From Cavenderia fasciculata (taxonomy: Eukaryota > Evosea > Eumycetozoa > Acytosteliales > Cavenderiaceae): a DNA stretch of 64,000 nt. Positions 25,201 to 34,960 of this stretch are shown in pieces. A program made the translations under genes and the position numbers. The notes below the pieces were generated by a model, which ran no database searches, was not told the DNA's origin, and saw only the letters and a list, made by a program, of their open reading frames with translations. Position 1 is the first letter of the stretch; the number at the start of each line of letters is the position of its first letter. Location: NCBI RefSeq assembly GCF_000203815.1, contig NW_004457624.1, positions 310,001 through 374,000 on the forward strand, read 5' to 3'.

Positions 25201-26372
25201 CCGATCCGATTTGTCGTACTGATCTTCATTGTGAAATCGATCCACGAACCAATCAAATTTGTGAATTCTGGACCCATTGTACTCCAGGTTGGGAGATTTA
25301 CGAGATCCCTAGAAAGACATGTGCCGAACTAGGATGTGAAGCTCAAGGATTAATCTGTGAATGGAGACAGACAGTTCCTTGTCTTGGTACAAGATGTTGC
25401 TCTCAACATCCAGTCTGTGTTGATGACTATGGCGGACCTATTATCACTGAATATGGTGATGATATGGATAAATACAAGCCATATGCCGACACGACCACTG
25501 GTGCTCGCGATCGGTCTGGCCATGTCGATCCAACCCCCTTCCCAATTGCTCCACGGGACTATCTCATGCCCGTTCTCGATGAAATACCATGCGAGCAACT
25601 ATTCACACAGTCAAGTTGCGAATTCAAGAGACCACTTTGTGAATGGCAGACGTATCAAGGTTGTTGCGGCATCGAATCACGATCAGTGTGTGTCCATAAC
25701 CCAGACCCATGGAAATATTGCTCCAATACAACTAGTTGTATGAAGTATAGTGCTACTGGACAGATCTTCGAGATAGATTCTGGAAACTGTCGTCCACAAA
25801 CGGGTTGGGAGGAATTCACTCCATTTGTTGGTAACTGTAGTTCGCTTGAATGCGATAAATTGGGGATGCGATGTGTACAAACTCTGGTCACTGATTGTTC
25901 TGGGACTTCGTGTTGTCAACCATCACCTATTTGTGCACCATACGACAATACCAAATCCATCTGTGAAATAGAGTCTGGCATCAGTATCAATCATCATCAT
26001 GACAATCATCTCAAACCTCCTTACCATGATCCCAACCACCATGATAACCATCATTATGGACATATCTGTCACCAAGAACATACATGTGAACATGTCCTAT
26101 GTCCAAAGAACACAGCCTGTCATCATATTGGAGGTCACTCTACCTGTGTCCCAATCAAACCACATCACGTTGATGATATTTGTTCAAAGGTTTATTGTCC
26201 AACCGGCACCAATTGTCATCTCACAGAAGATGGATATCCAATATGTCTCGACTATGACAAGGAACTTGATCACCATCACCACACCTCCACAGCATGTGAT
26301 CCAACATGTCCAAATAATATGAATTGTATCATTGTAAATAACAAACCTCAATGTATATTTAAATTTACCTAA
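22285..26372 (+). CDS. Secreted Cys-rich / Thr-rich spore-coat-like protein
   Basis: Seven exons (22285-22336, 22393-23043, 23101-23235, 23314-23397, 23463-24299, 24396-24470, 24544-26372) join in frame to 1220 aa. Signal peptide MIRIISLILVLFISTSYA. A Cys-rich N-terminal region is followed by a mucin-like block of about 580 residues, almost all Thr, Ala, Ser and Pro, with a repeated TTTSTPTTTTAPAT unit; then a second Cys-rich region. Two module types recur three times each: CEW-type (CEWLNFPCCCGY, CEWQTYQGCCG, CQWVPLKSCCSSC) and CD.LxCxxxG-type (CCDLKCESQGKICG, CAELGCEAQGLICEW, CSSLECDKLGMRC). Three follistatin-like units end the protein (CEHVLCPKNTAC, CSKVYCPTGTNC, CDPTCPNNMNC). The layout resembles dictyostelid spore-coat and sheath glycoproteins such as SP85 and SP96, which bind cellulose in the extracellular matrix. 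The exact orthologue is not established. Confidence 0.85.
23463..24250 (+). repeat. Coding tandem repeat (Thr/Pro/Ala mucin unit)
   Basis: A roughly 39-60 bp unit encoding STPTTT...APATTT is repeated more than ten times with few changes inside exon 5 (for example around 23551, 23590, 23641 and 23671), then a 78-bp unit repeats at about 24102-24258. It will vary in copy number between strains. Its antisense strand gives a long Val/Ala ORF that is not a gene. Confidence 0.9.
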
Positions 26373-26675
26373 AATCAAACAAACAAACAAGCACCAATCA
26401 AAAATAATAATAATAATAATTCCGCTGATTTTTTTTCTATTATAAATCTAATCTAAAAGTAATAAAACAAAAGTAAAAAATATTAAATCTTAATTCTTTT
26501 TTACTCATTCTAAATACTCGTGATTAGTGATTTTTATATCCTATTCCCTTTAAATTTGAAATAGAAATGACAAGTAAATTTATATTTGGTTCTGTCCAAG
26601 CATAGTACACTACTATTACTCTTCTTTTTCTTTTTTATAAAGATTCACCTAAAAAATTCATAGAGGAGGTAATAA
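26373..26675. other. Intergenic spacer
   Basis: About 300 bp of AT-rich 3' flank after the Cys-rich gene. No feature recognised. Confidence 0.4.
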
Positions 26676-27080
26676 ATGTCCTCAAGGATACCTGCAGAGT
26701 TGGACTACCACGGAATATGGTCTGTTGATCAAATCAGTATAATTTATTTTGATGGAGAATACAAAAAATCTAAAGATGAAATATATGAAGGTCTGAAATT
26801 TTGGAATACCTGAAATCTATTGCCACACCAAGTATGTATTTCATGAAATAAATCGAAGATCTTCTATATTAGAAAGAATTCTATTGAAATTTAGATACAA
26901 ACCTCCAACCCTCAAAGACACAAACAATAAGAAAATAAGGAGAACAAAATGATATTGACCATTTGATATCCACGTTTCGGAATCCAAAAACAATTTGTAC
27001 AGGTAGAAAAACAATTTGAAAGGGTAGGAAAAAGATTAGAGAAGCAAGAGGATCTTATTCTTAGTGTACGTATCAAACAA
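26643..27080 (+). pseudogene. Possible gene remnant, unidentified
   Basis: A short stretch of higher complexity is open in two overlapping frames: DSPKKFIEEVINVLKDTC from 26643, and ATG 26676 to TGA 26813 (45 codons, with AELDYHGIWSVDQISIIYFD). Further downstream, VEKQFERVGKRLEKQEDLIL near 27003-27062 looks like a coiled-coil fragment. No complete reading frame or splice pattern joins these. I read it as the decayed remains of an unknown gene. Confidence 0.25.
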
Positions 27081-27165
27081 GGGTTCTAGTAGAATGGTGC
27101 AAAATAATAGTATAATTTTTTGTAAAAATAAATAATTGATTTATTGACAATATATAAAAGAGGTT

Positions 27166-27211
27166 TCATTGATATTAGTTCCAAAAGGAGGAGTGACCAA
27201 TATCAAGTCAT
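27166..27211 (-). promoter_or_regulatory. Candidate SECIS element of selD
   Basis: About 390 nt downstream of the selD stop, the minus strand has ATGA (27211-27208), a 10-bp helix TTGATATTGG/CTAATATCAA (one G-U pair), a pyrimidine-rich apical part with a TCC/GGA mini-stem, and ATGA again (27169-27166). This is the SECIS layout: a UGA/GA quartet flanking a helix, with an internal bulge and an apical loop. The usual unpaired AA is not evident; CAC occupies that region. The position in the 3' UTR of a UGA-containing selenoprotein gene supports the call; the apical motif argues for caution. Confidence 0.5.
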
Positions 27212-27600
27212 TATAATTCATTGTTGACAATAATCCAATCCATCTATTCCATCTATTCTTTTAATAAAAATCTTTCTATTCAAATATGAATTGCGCTGCT
27301 TTGCATTCATTCTATTGAATTAAAATTATTACTTGTATTATTATTATACTCAAGAGAGATAGGTAATAATACTGGGAAATGATGTTTAACAAAAAATTAA
27401 TTATAATTATTTTGAAAATATAAATATTTGGTTTTGGTTTGGTATTGGTTTGATTTGATTTGTTTTGTTTTGTTGTCTACTATTTAAATGATTGTTGTTG
27501 TTATTTTTTGGTTTGGGTAAATATTTTTTTCCAATTTGATTTACCCATATACTACTATTATTGATTTCAATATATATATTGGATGATCCATTCTTTTTTT

Positions 27601-28843
27601 TTAAAAATTATTATTTGGTAAAACATTAATAATATTTAAATTATCTACGAGATAGGAGTAATTTTCAGATTGAGGTTTATCACTTGCTTTAACCTTGCCG
27701 ATGATCCAAGCTGGTTGTTTATCGATTTCTTGCATGTCGTCGATAAATGCCTGAGCCTTGTCGGCAGGCAAGGCAACCAACAGACCACCACTCGTCTCTG
27801 CACTCATACCCTTGAGGAGGTTGTAGTTGTAGTTTAGAGTGGCGTCAATCTCTACCATGCCTTGCATGATTGGCAACGTGTCAATTTCAAAGTAGACTGC
27901 TGCGTTTTGGTTCTTGGCCAAATTCATCGAGTGTCCCAACAGACCGAATCCAGTGACATCGGTACATGCGTGTGCACCGTGTTTCATCATCATTCTTGCA
28001 CCGGTTCTGTTGAGACGTGCCATTGAGTTTACAGCATATGCCCAACACTCGATAATCTGCTCACGAGTGACTACACCAGTGATACGCTCCCATTTCTCTG
28101 GGAATCCTTGTAACCATTGATGTGCGTTGGCACACACCTGTGTTCCTAGTGGTTTGGTCAACACCAATACATCACCAGCAACAGCTCCAACTGGCATGAT
28201 AAACTCGTCCTTTTTAACCACAGATGTTGCTACACCTCCAATAATAGGCCATGGATTCTTTACAGTTTGTCCACCCGTTATATTTGTTCCTGCAATCTTT
28301 GCATTATCTAAAGAATAAAAGAAATAAAACAAATTAATAAACAATAAGAAGAATCATTAACGTTGATGTAGATATATACCATTAAAACCATTGATCATTC
28401 CTCTAGTACTCCAAGTTCTTTGTTCTGGGGTCATATCGGTAGAACCTGCCAAGATCATCAACATATTGTCACAATCTGCAATACCAAAGGAATAGAGATC
28501 TGATAGTACGTTTGCACATGCTATCTTACCCATAAGATAAGGATCATCACAATTTGGGAAAAAGAACTAAAATGAATTGAAGTTGAATTGAAATGAATGA
28601 ATGAATGTTAATGTTTGAATTGTTTTAAATGTATATGTATATATGTATGTTACATACATCAGTAGTAGAAACCATAACTATATCATTAAACTTTGTAGGC
28701 ACAACAGAACAATCAAAACCAATACCTGAACCAATACCCTCAAGAAGGGAGAGCAGCTCCTTCTGAGGGATCTTACAACCTCACCCTTTTAATTTTGTAA
28801 AGTCTGTTAACTTGCAAAGTAACTCTTCTTGTTTACTTCCCAT
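27601..28843 (-). CDS. selD: Selenophosphate synthetase (SPS2/SelD), a selenoprotein
   Basis: Exons 28843-28658, 28566-28380 and 28307-27601 join to 359 aa if the TGA at codon 21 is read as selenocysteine. The context is FTKLKG-U-GCKIP, exactly the catalytic G(U/C)GCK motif of SelD, where U or C acts with the following Lys. Other landmarks are [79 protein letters not shown] and [14 protein letters not shown]. It makes selenophosphate from selenide and ATP, the selenium donor for Sec-tRNA, and so needs its own product for its synthesis. The start gives MGSKQEELL upstream of the motif, as expected. A candidate SECIS lies at 27166-27211. A dead copy of the 5' end lies at 29744-29880. Confidence 0.93.
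28781..28783 (-). other. selD: In-frame UGA selenocysteine codon
   Basis: Codon 21 of selD. The downstream exons continue the conserved SelD sequence without further stops, and the flanking residues match the family's active site, so recoding is far likelier than a nonsense mutation. Confidence 0.9.
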
Positions 28844-29023
28844 TCTTTCTCTTTCTATCTTTAATACAAATAACTAAAAGCGACGGTGTATCTGAACAAT
28901 GAATGATGAATCTTATGTTATCGGTTTGAGGGTCCGCATCAAAAAAAATTCGATTATTTTTTTTTGATTGAGATGAACTTGAACTTCAAGAACAAAGGAA
29001 AGTACGAACGTTTATTATTTTAT

Positions 29024-29494
29024 TTATTCATATACATCTTCTTCTTGTTCTTTGTTTTTAAATTCTCCAAAGAACGACATTACTGGTTCGCCAGTCTTTG
29101 GGTCTCTGTTGAAATTGAAACCTTTGATTCTCGAAAGTGCATTCTTTTTGGCTCGAGCCACCAAATTCATGGCTCTATTGATTTCAAGATTGATCTCTTT
29201 ATAACGTTGTAACAACATGTAGTCATAGCCATCGGAAAGATAGACGGTTCCTTTAGAGACTGGCTTTAAATGATTGGGGTGGTACTTTTTGGTTCCAGAG
29301 TGACCACAGACTAGGAGCTTGACAGTGGCAACCTTGTGTTCTAGATGTTGATGATTGTATTTGGGTTTATACTTTGCAAGTCTAAGTGTTTGATTCTCTC
29401 TCCAGTATCTGTAATCTTCTAATGATACACCATAAAGAAGGTTGGATAATGGTTGTAAAATATCTTCTTCATGATCGAATTCATAGGTTGTCAT
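29024..29494 (-). CDS. Unrecognised small protein, cluster family member 1
   Basis: A single exon of 156 aa. The family is shared with the loci at 30241, 30594, 33932, 34961 and 36040. Common signatures are an acidic start (DHEEDILQPLSNLL), GVSLEDYRYWRENQ (compare GVPTEDYQYWVDAT in members 3 and 5), KPKYNHQHLEHKVATVKLLV (compare KPKFNHQLLEHQAAKTKLLV), YHPNHLKPV (compare YHQNHFKKA) and a C-terminal GFNFNRDPKTGEPVMSFFGE (compare IQVTRDQKGKITEFVFFGEG). There is no signal peptide or membrane helix; a soluble protein is expected. The function is unknown and the family may be dictyostelid-specific. A 13-G run lies four bases upstream of the start codon. Confidence 0.75.
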   Translation of the reverse strand: MTTYEFDHEEDILQPLSNLLYGVSLEDYRYWRENQTLRLAKYKPKYNHQHLEHKVATVKLLVCGHSGTKKYHPNHLKPVSKGTVYLSDGYDYMLLQRYKEINLEINRAMNLVARAKKNALSRIKGFNFNRDPKTGEPVMSFFGEFKNKEQEEDVYE

Positions 29495-29498
29495 GACA

Positions 29499-29511
29499 GG
29501 GGGGGGGGGGG
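29499..29511. repeat. 13-base poly-G tract next to a start codon
   Basis: Thirteen consecutive G on the plus strand (C in the mRNA) end four bases before the ATG of the gene at 29494. It is the longest G/C run I noticed in the window. Confidence 0.9.
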
Positions 29512-29579
29512 TTATTATTTATATGTATATGTATAAGAGGAAGAAGAAGTATTTGTTGTGTAAAAAGATGATGATAATA

Positions 29580-29701
29580 ATGAATTAGGGTGACCAACAA
29601 ACTAGAGTTTTATAGCTATGCTTTCCCCTGTCAGTCGGATCATCAACAACCCCACAACGCTACGGTCAGTCATCCAAAAAAATCTCAACTATGAGTTTGC
29701 T
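29580..29701 (-). promoter_or_regulatory. Conserved upstream block A of the small-protein family
   Basis: It contains TCAGTCGGATCA, a CTACGGTCAGTCATCC core and a hairpin CTCA-ACTA-TGAG followed by TTTGCTG. The same ordered elements occur upstream of the members at 31148, 34440 and 35500. It lies about 86 bp upstream of the ATG. Confidence 0.7.
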
Positions 29702-29743
29702 GTTTGTTGTGAGCATGTATCTCTTTCTCTCTATCTCTATACC

Positions 29744-29880
29744 CTCCTTCTCAGGGATCTTACAACTTGCAAAGTAACTCTTCTTGTATACTTCACATTC
29801 TCTCTCTATCTCTATCTATCTGTATCTTATATAACTACAGCGAGTATTTGAACAATGATTGACTATGGTCCTATGTTTGT
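29744..29880 (-). pseudogene. Dead copy of the selD 5' end and promoter
   Basis: The sequence aligns with 28762-28905: CTCCTTCT(C/G)AGGGATCTTACAAC, then TTGCAAAGTAACTCTTCTTG, then the leader up to GAACAATGA. The copy lacks 32 bases (ctcacc...gttaac) between two AAC repeats, which removes the selenocysteine codon, and its second codon is TGA. It cannot encode SelD. Confidence 0.8.
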
Positions 29881-30240
29881 ATTTGGACACCAAAAAAAAA
29901 TTCAAAACAATTTTTTAGAATAGAATCTTTTGATTGATCTTCACAATTGAAAATAAATGATTGTCAATGTCGTTGTTTGAATATTATGTATTACCTTTGT
30001 CTTGTAAATCAAGTACCTTAACTTTTCTTATCTCTATTTCTCTCTTTCTCTCTCTTTTTTTTGAACAAAATCTGAAGAATGAAAAAGTGAACATCAAATG
30101 TGTGATTTTTTGTTTTATGATATTTATTTATTTAATTAAAATAAATATAAATAATCCATATTTACAATTAATGGATACTATGTTTGTATTGGTTGGTCCA
30201 TCACCATCATAAGAAATATATAAAATAATAATAAAAGTAA

Positions 30241-30480
30241 TTAATAATCAATATGATTTAATTCGCTATTTTCACTCCAGCAAAGAAAACAAATTTTGTT
30301 ATCTTTCCAGAACCAAAGATATCTTTGGTGAAAGAGTAACCATTGATACTCTTCCAATTTCTCTTCTGACATTCTTGAGATTTTGTTCGACTTGGTTGAT
30401 TGCATGTTGATACGTTGAAATCTATCACCTTTGATGTCATAGTTGATAAAGATGCAGTCATCAACTGGTGGTTTGTCTTG
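30241..30480 (-). pseudogene. C-terminal fragment of small-protein family, member 2
   Basis: The minus strand encodes PPVDDCIFINYDIKGDRFQR and INMQSTKSNKISRMSEEKLE, then, after a shift of frame, KDIFGSGKITKFVFFAG. This matches PPKAPHIDTIINGGRFQSIN...RDQKGKITEFVFFGEG of member 3. The N-terminal half is absent and the frame is broken, so it is a truncated relic. Confidence 0.7.
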
Positions 30481-30593
30481 ACTGACTATTATACTTTTAT
30501 ATTTGTTAGAAATTGAACAAGTAAAATGCAGAGACACGAATACAGGTCGACGCAAAGACAGAGAGATATTATTTTTTTTTTTAGTATACACAA

Positions 30594-31148
30594 TTATTTT
30601 TTATTTTTCCAAGTGCTTGTATTTCTCATTCTAAGGCTTTTAGGACGTGTACCTTCACCAAAGAATACAAATTCTGTTATCTTTCCTTTTTGGTCTCTTG
30701 TCACTTGGATTCCTTTTACTTCTTCTCCCATTTGTTCTGTGACATCATGCAAAGTATCAGTGGCTCTTAACATTGCCTTGTTGATCGATTGGAATCGACC
30801 ACCATTGATGATTGTATCGATATGAGGAGCTTTTGGTGGGTCGGCTTTTTTGAAATGGTTCTGATGGTACTGTTTGGGAGAGTCACCAGTCAAATGGGAG
30901 ACCAATAATTTGGTCTTGGCAGCTTGGTGTTCTAAAAGTTGATGGTTGAACTTGGGTTTGGTCTTGTTCAATACTAGTGGGGCTCTTGGTCCCATAGCGA
31001 TTTGTGTAGCGTCTACCCAGTATTGGTAATCTTCAGTTGGTACTCCTGTAAAATAGGCATAGGCTTCAACAACATGTTCGTCACGTTCATAGTGGTATGT
31101 AGTGGTAGTAGTGGTGGCAGCAGCGGCGTTGGCTTTGGTGGTAGACAT
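30594..31148 (-). CDS. Unrecognised small protein, cluster family member 3
   Basis: A single exon of 184 aa: a Thr/Ala-rich start, then YHYERDEHVVEAYAYFTGVP, TEDYQYWVDATQIAMG, KPKFNHQLLEHQAAKTKLLV, GDSPKQYHQNHFKKAD, GGRFQSINKAMLRATDTL, RDQKGKITEFVFFGEG and a basic end (RMRNTSTWKNKK). It is very close to member 5 (34961) over its whole length and about 100 bp of 3' flank, so the two are a recent duplication. No known domain is recognised. The intact frame and conservation between paralogues argue it is a real gene. Confidence 0.8.
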   Translation of the reverse strand: MSTTKANAAAATTTTTTYHYERDEHVVEAYAYFTGVPTEDYQYWVDATQIAMGPRAPLVLNKTKPKFNHQLLEHQAAKTKLLVSHLTGDSPKQYHQNHFKKADPPKAPHIDTIINGGRFQSINKAMLRATDTLHDVTEQMGEEVKGIQVTRDQKGKITEFVFFGEGTRPKSLRMRNTSTWKNKK

Positions 31149-31249
31149 GGTTATTAATTGTATAAAATATATTTAATGTTGTTATATAAATATAAATAAT
31201 ATTATTATTTAAAAGAAGAAGAAGTATTTGTTGTTGTTGTTGTTGATAA

Positions 31250-31383
31250 TAATGAATGAGAGTGACCAACAACAAACTAGTGTTTTAAAGCTACGCTTTC
31301 CCTGTCAGTCGGATCACCAACAACCCCGCAACGTTACGGTCAGTCATCCATCAAAAAAATCTCAACTTGCTTGAGTTTGCTGA
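31250..31383 (-). promoter_or_regulatory. Conserved upstream block B of the small-protein family
   Basis: It contains CCTGTCAGTCGGATCACC, AACGTTACGGTCAGTCATCC and a hairpin CTCAA-CTTGC-TTGAG followed by TTTGCTG. It lies about 100 bp upstream of the ATG at 31148. Confidence 0.75.
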
Positions 31384-31525
31384 ATATATATTATTATTTA
31401 TTTTTTATATATATATATAGAAATAAATATATATAGATACTTACTTTAATAAATAAATAATTAGTTGAGGTATAAATAATAATAAAAAGATCTTTTAGAT
31501 TAGTTTGTAGTAGTGAATAATTAAA

Positions 31526-31996
31526 ATGAATTGCAGTTTTAAAGGTACTTGTACAGATACAGTCAAGTCAGTCTGAATCTAATCTCCTATCGCTATGTAA
31601 TTGATCATTGTTTTAATTTATAGTTTTTATACAAGAAGTAAATGTCGAAGACAAGAAGTAAATGTAGCAGATGCAATGGAATTATCATGTTGCAATCAAA
31701 GAAATGAAATCTTTTTGTTCTTGGTCGATATTTTCATCACTGAAGAAAAAGAGGACGATATAGGAAGATTGAAAGCAGCACGCAATATTGAATCGGCAAT
31801 CACTATATCATCAATTTGTGGTCACATTGAATATGTCAAGTATCTTGTATCAACATTCAACATTACTACTCTTGGAAAGTGGTGTACACATAAAAATTTG
31901 ATTTCGGAGATTGCATCCTTCTCTTTCCCAATTCAATTCGCATCGTATTATTATAAATATTATTTGTATTATACTTACTTATACTTACTTATCTGT
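31526..31996 (+). pseudogene. Ankyrin-repeat-like remnant
   Basis: ATG 31526 opens a six-codon exon to a GGTACTTG donor-like site; downstream, a frame within 31601-32017 reads AARNIESAITISSICGHIEY followed by VKYLVSTFNI. ICGHIEYVKYL is typical of ankyrin repeats in large dictyostelid ankyrin/F-box families. Only one recognisable repeat remains and the end runs into AT-rich sequence, so this looks like a truncated relic. It lies just upstream of the copine. Confidence 0.4.
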
Positions 31997-32031
31997 ATTT
32001 TATTTTATCTAATTTAAAGAAGGAGAAGAAG

Positions 32032-33845
32032 ATGATCGCGATAAAGAATCCAAATCAATTATATGTTGAATTATCTTTCAGTTGCAAACAAAGACATCAT
32101 GTCAAAGTCTGGTAAGCTAGTACGTTGATCATGTGTACATGATCATTCATGATCAGTCGACTGATTATTGTGTATCTATCTATAGATCCACAAGTATTGG
32201 TATATCAATCGACCCATGGAGAACCAGACAATTTCCAATTAGTTGGAGCTTCTGAAAAGATAAAGAATAACCTAAACCCAACCTTTAAGACCCCTGTCAA
32301 GGTTGACTACTACTTTGAAGCTTTGCAACCATTACAATTTGTCGTTGTCAATGTCGATGGTCCAACCAAGACATCCTACAAAGATCTAGCCAAACACGAT
32401 ATCATTGGTAGCTGTATCATCACACTCAGTGAAATCGTATCAGTACCAGGTCGAAGAGTAGAAAGAAACTTAAATACACCAGCCGGTAGCTTCAGTGGAA
32501 TGATTGACATCAAAGCTGAATTCTTCCAAAGAACTGGTCAAAAGGTTCTTTTCCAAATTGCTTGTAGACATGTAAATAGTCAAAAGAGAAAGGATGAATG
32601 AATGGAATGATTAACTCTTTATTTATTTAAATTTAGTTGGACAAGAAAGATTTATTTGGAAAGAGTGATCCATACTTTAAGATATTTAGAAAGAATGAAG
32701 ATGATGTAACATGGACAGAGTTTTATCAATCCAAGGTAATCATGAATGAATTGAATCCGATATTCGAAGCAAACAAGTTTCCAATAGATGTTGTATGTGG
32801 AGGTAATCTAGATCGACCAATCAAATTTGAATTCTTTGATTGGGATAAACGATCAGCTCATGATTTAATTGGTATTTTCGAGACTACTTTAAGACAATTA
32901 CAAGAGAGTGATATTAGAACTATGGAAATACCAATTGTCAATGTAAAAAAAGATTGTAAATCGGGATACAAGAATAGTGGTATTTGTTACTTTAAGAGTT
33001 TCTATATCAAGGCTGCCTACCCCTACTCCATATTAGATTTCATTGCTGGTGGTACAGAGATTGGTTTGATGGTTGCTATTGATTGCACAGTCTCTAATGG
33101 ACCACTACATAATATTGGTGAGACCTTGAATCAATATGAACAGTCTATATTGGGTATTGGACGTGTTTTGGAGCCTTATGACACTGATCGTATGATTCCA
33201 GTCTATGGGTATGGTGGTAGTATCAACGGTGTCACCTCACATTGTTTCCCATTCGATGTGATTGGTGGTAGAGAGGAGGCTGCTGGTATCTACGACGTCC
33301 AAAGAATTTATCGCCAAAATATGTCAGCTATCGGTCTGTCTTCACCAACCAATATGGAACAAATCCTTAAAAAGGCAGTTACTGCTGCTGAAGCAGGTAA
33401 AATATCACCTACTCCAAAATACACCATTCTTTTGATTATCACCGACGGTGATATTTGTGACTTGACCCAAACTAAAATTCAAATTGTAAAAGGTTCCAAA
33501 TTACCATTATCCATTGTCATGTATGTAAAACAAATCAAAAAATAATCAATCAAACAATAATTATTTATTTATTTAATTTAATTTAGTGTCGGTGTTGGTA
33601 GTTCTGCATTCTTTTCAATGAATGAGCTTGATGGTGACATGAATTCATTAAAGGGAGCGGTCAGAGACATTGTCCAATTTGTGCCATTTGCTGAAGTCTG
33701 CAAGAATGGAGATATTGCCAAGGAAACATTAAAGGAGATTCCAAAGCAATTCATTCGTTACTTTAAGAAAAATCACATCACTCCACCCCCACCAAGACCT
33801 TACATTGCTCCACCCTATACGCAACCCATTCTATACCCACAATAA
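32032..33845 (+). CDS. Copine (two C2 domains plus vWA-like copine domain), N-terminus uncertain
   Basis: Exons (32099)-32111, 32186-32571, 32637-33520 and 33587-33845 join in frame. The first C2 domain is partial (SKSDPQVLVYQ...HDIIGSCIITLSE), the second is clear (LDKKDLFGKSDPYFKIFRKN...FFDWDKRSAHDLIG), and the vWA-type copine domain has IGLMVAIDCTVSNG, IPVYGYGGSING and ILLIITDGDICD, ending in a Pro-rich tail. Copines bind phospholipid in a calcium-dependent way. The ATG at 32099 begins inside C2A. An upstream ATG at 32032 gives NQLYVELSFSCK, which is the expected first C2A strand but in another frame, so about two bases seem missing near 32083-32086. Either translation starts late or the gene is frameshifted. 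Confidence 0.88.
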
Positions 33846-33931
33846 CATTATATACATATATAAATAAACAAATCATCATTTTATTTTATCTATCTATTAT
33901 TTTTTTAATTAATTATTACTTATACATTTAT

Positions 33932-34440
33932 TTATTTTTTATTTTTATACATTTTTTCTGGTTTAGATATTTGATTATTCTTTCCAATGAAATAGAATTC
34001 AATAGTGTCTCTAGCTTTGGAGATGGATAATCCTTTTAATGGACCAATTTCTCTTCTTACACTGACAAACATTGTTTGAGATTTAGCCATCAAATCGTTG
34101 ATATCTTGAAACCGGCAACCCAATATGAAATCCTTTCGGTCTGGAACAATAAAGATATCTTGTACTCTTTTGAAATGGTATGGATAGTACTGATGTTTTT
34201 GGTTTAAACTATCATTTGTGTGGGTCAAGTGACAAAAGACCTTTTGATCTTGGCATTGTGATGTTCAAGTTGTTGATGACCGAATTATGGTTTGTTCTTG
34301 TTCATTAAAAAGAGCGTATGTTTCTCTCCAGTATCGGTAATCCTCTAATGGTACACCTGAAAAGACGATGGCAAGTGTTTCTATAATATCCTCTTCGCAT
34401 TCGTATTCAAATGTGTGTGAGAATGATTCTGTGTTTAACA
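33932..34440 (-). pseudogene. Broken copy of small-protein family, member 4
   Basis: The minus strand starts MLNTESFSHTFEYECEEDII and has GVPLEDYRYWRE; the matching middle part (NKNKP-stop-FGHQQLEHHNAKIKRS) lies in a shifted frame with a TAA where Lys is expected, and the C-terminal half (YPYHFKRVQDIFIV, GCRFQDINDLMAKSQ, DTIEFYFIGKNNQ) in yet another frame. The paralogues keep all these in one frame, so at least two frameshifts and one stop are present. Confidence 0.8.
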
Positions 34441-34504
34441 TTTATGTATATATATATATATAAATAAAATGGTATAGATGTATGTAAGAAAGAAGTGACA
34501 ATGA

Positions 34505-34627
34505 TCATTTAGGTAACCAACATAACTAGTAGGGTCTCCCTCATCAAGGCCACCACAACGTTACGGTCAGTCACCATCAAAAAAAGTAAATATAAACCCT
34601 CGAAGCTACCCGAGTTTGTTGTTTGAG
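34505..34627 (-). promoter_or_regulatory. Conserved upstream block C of the small-protein family
   Basis: AACGTTACGGTCAGTCACC core and hairpin CTCG-AAGCTACC-CGAG followed by TTTGTTG, about 65 bp upstream of the broken member at 34440. The CAGTCGGATCA part is degraded here. Confidence 0.6.
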
Positions 34628-34960
34628 TTGAGGTTGTTTTGATCCTACTTATATATATATATATGTATATGATATATTTATAGTTGTACTTTTTATACCT
34701 ATCTATCTATCTATCATGATCTTCTAGTATACTAGTTTGCTATTATTAATTAAGAAGAAAGCATAATTATCCAACATTTGTCGTAAGTATACTAGTTTGT
34801 TGTCCTGATATATCTTGTAAAAGTAATCAAGTACTTAAACTTATCTCTATCTCTCTCACTATGTTCAAAATAAAACAAGTAAAATGCAGAGACACGAATA
34901 CTTTTAAATATTTACGTAGCAAAGACAGAGAGATATTATTTTTTTTTTTAGTATATACAA

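Noticed and set aside
28775-28790. GTGAGG at the selD UGA as an intron donor
   Set aside because: Splicing there would remove the conserved GCK active-site residues; recoding explains the frame better.
29690-29720. Class I dictyostelid small RNA
   Set aside because: Only ACAGCAA of the characteristic motif matches on the minus strand; the rest and the upstream DUSE-type promoter were not found.
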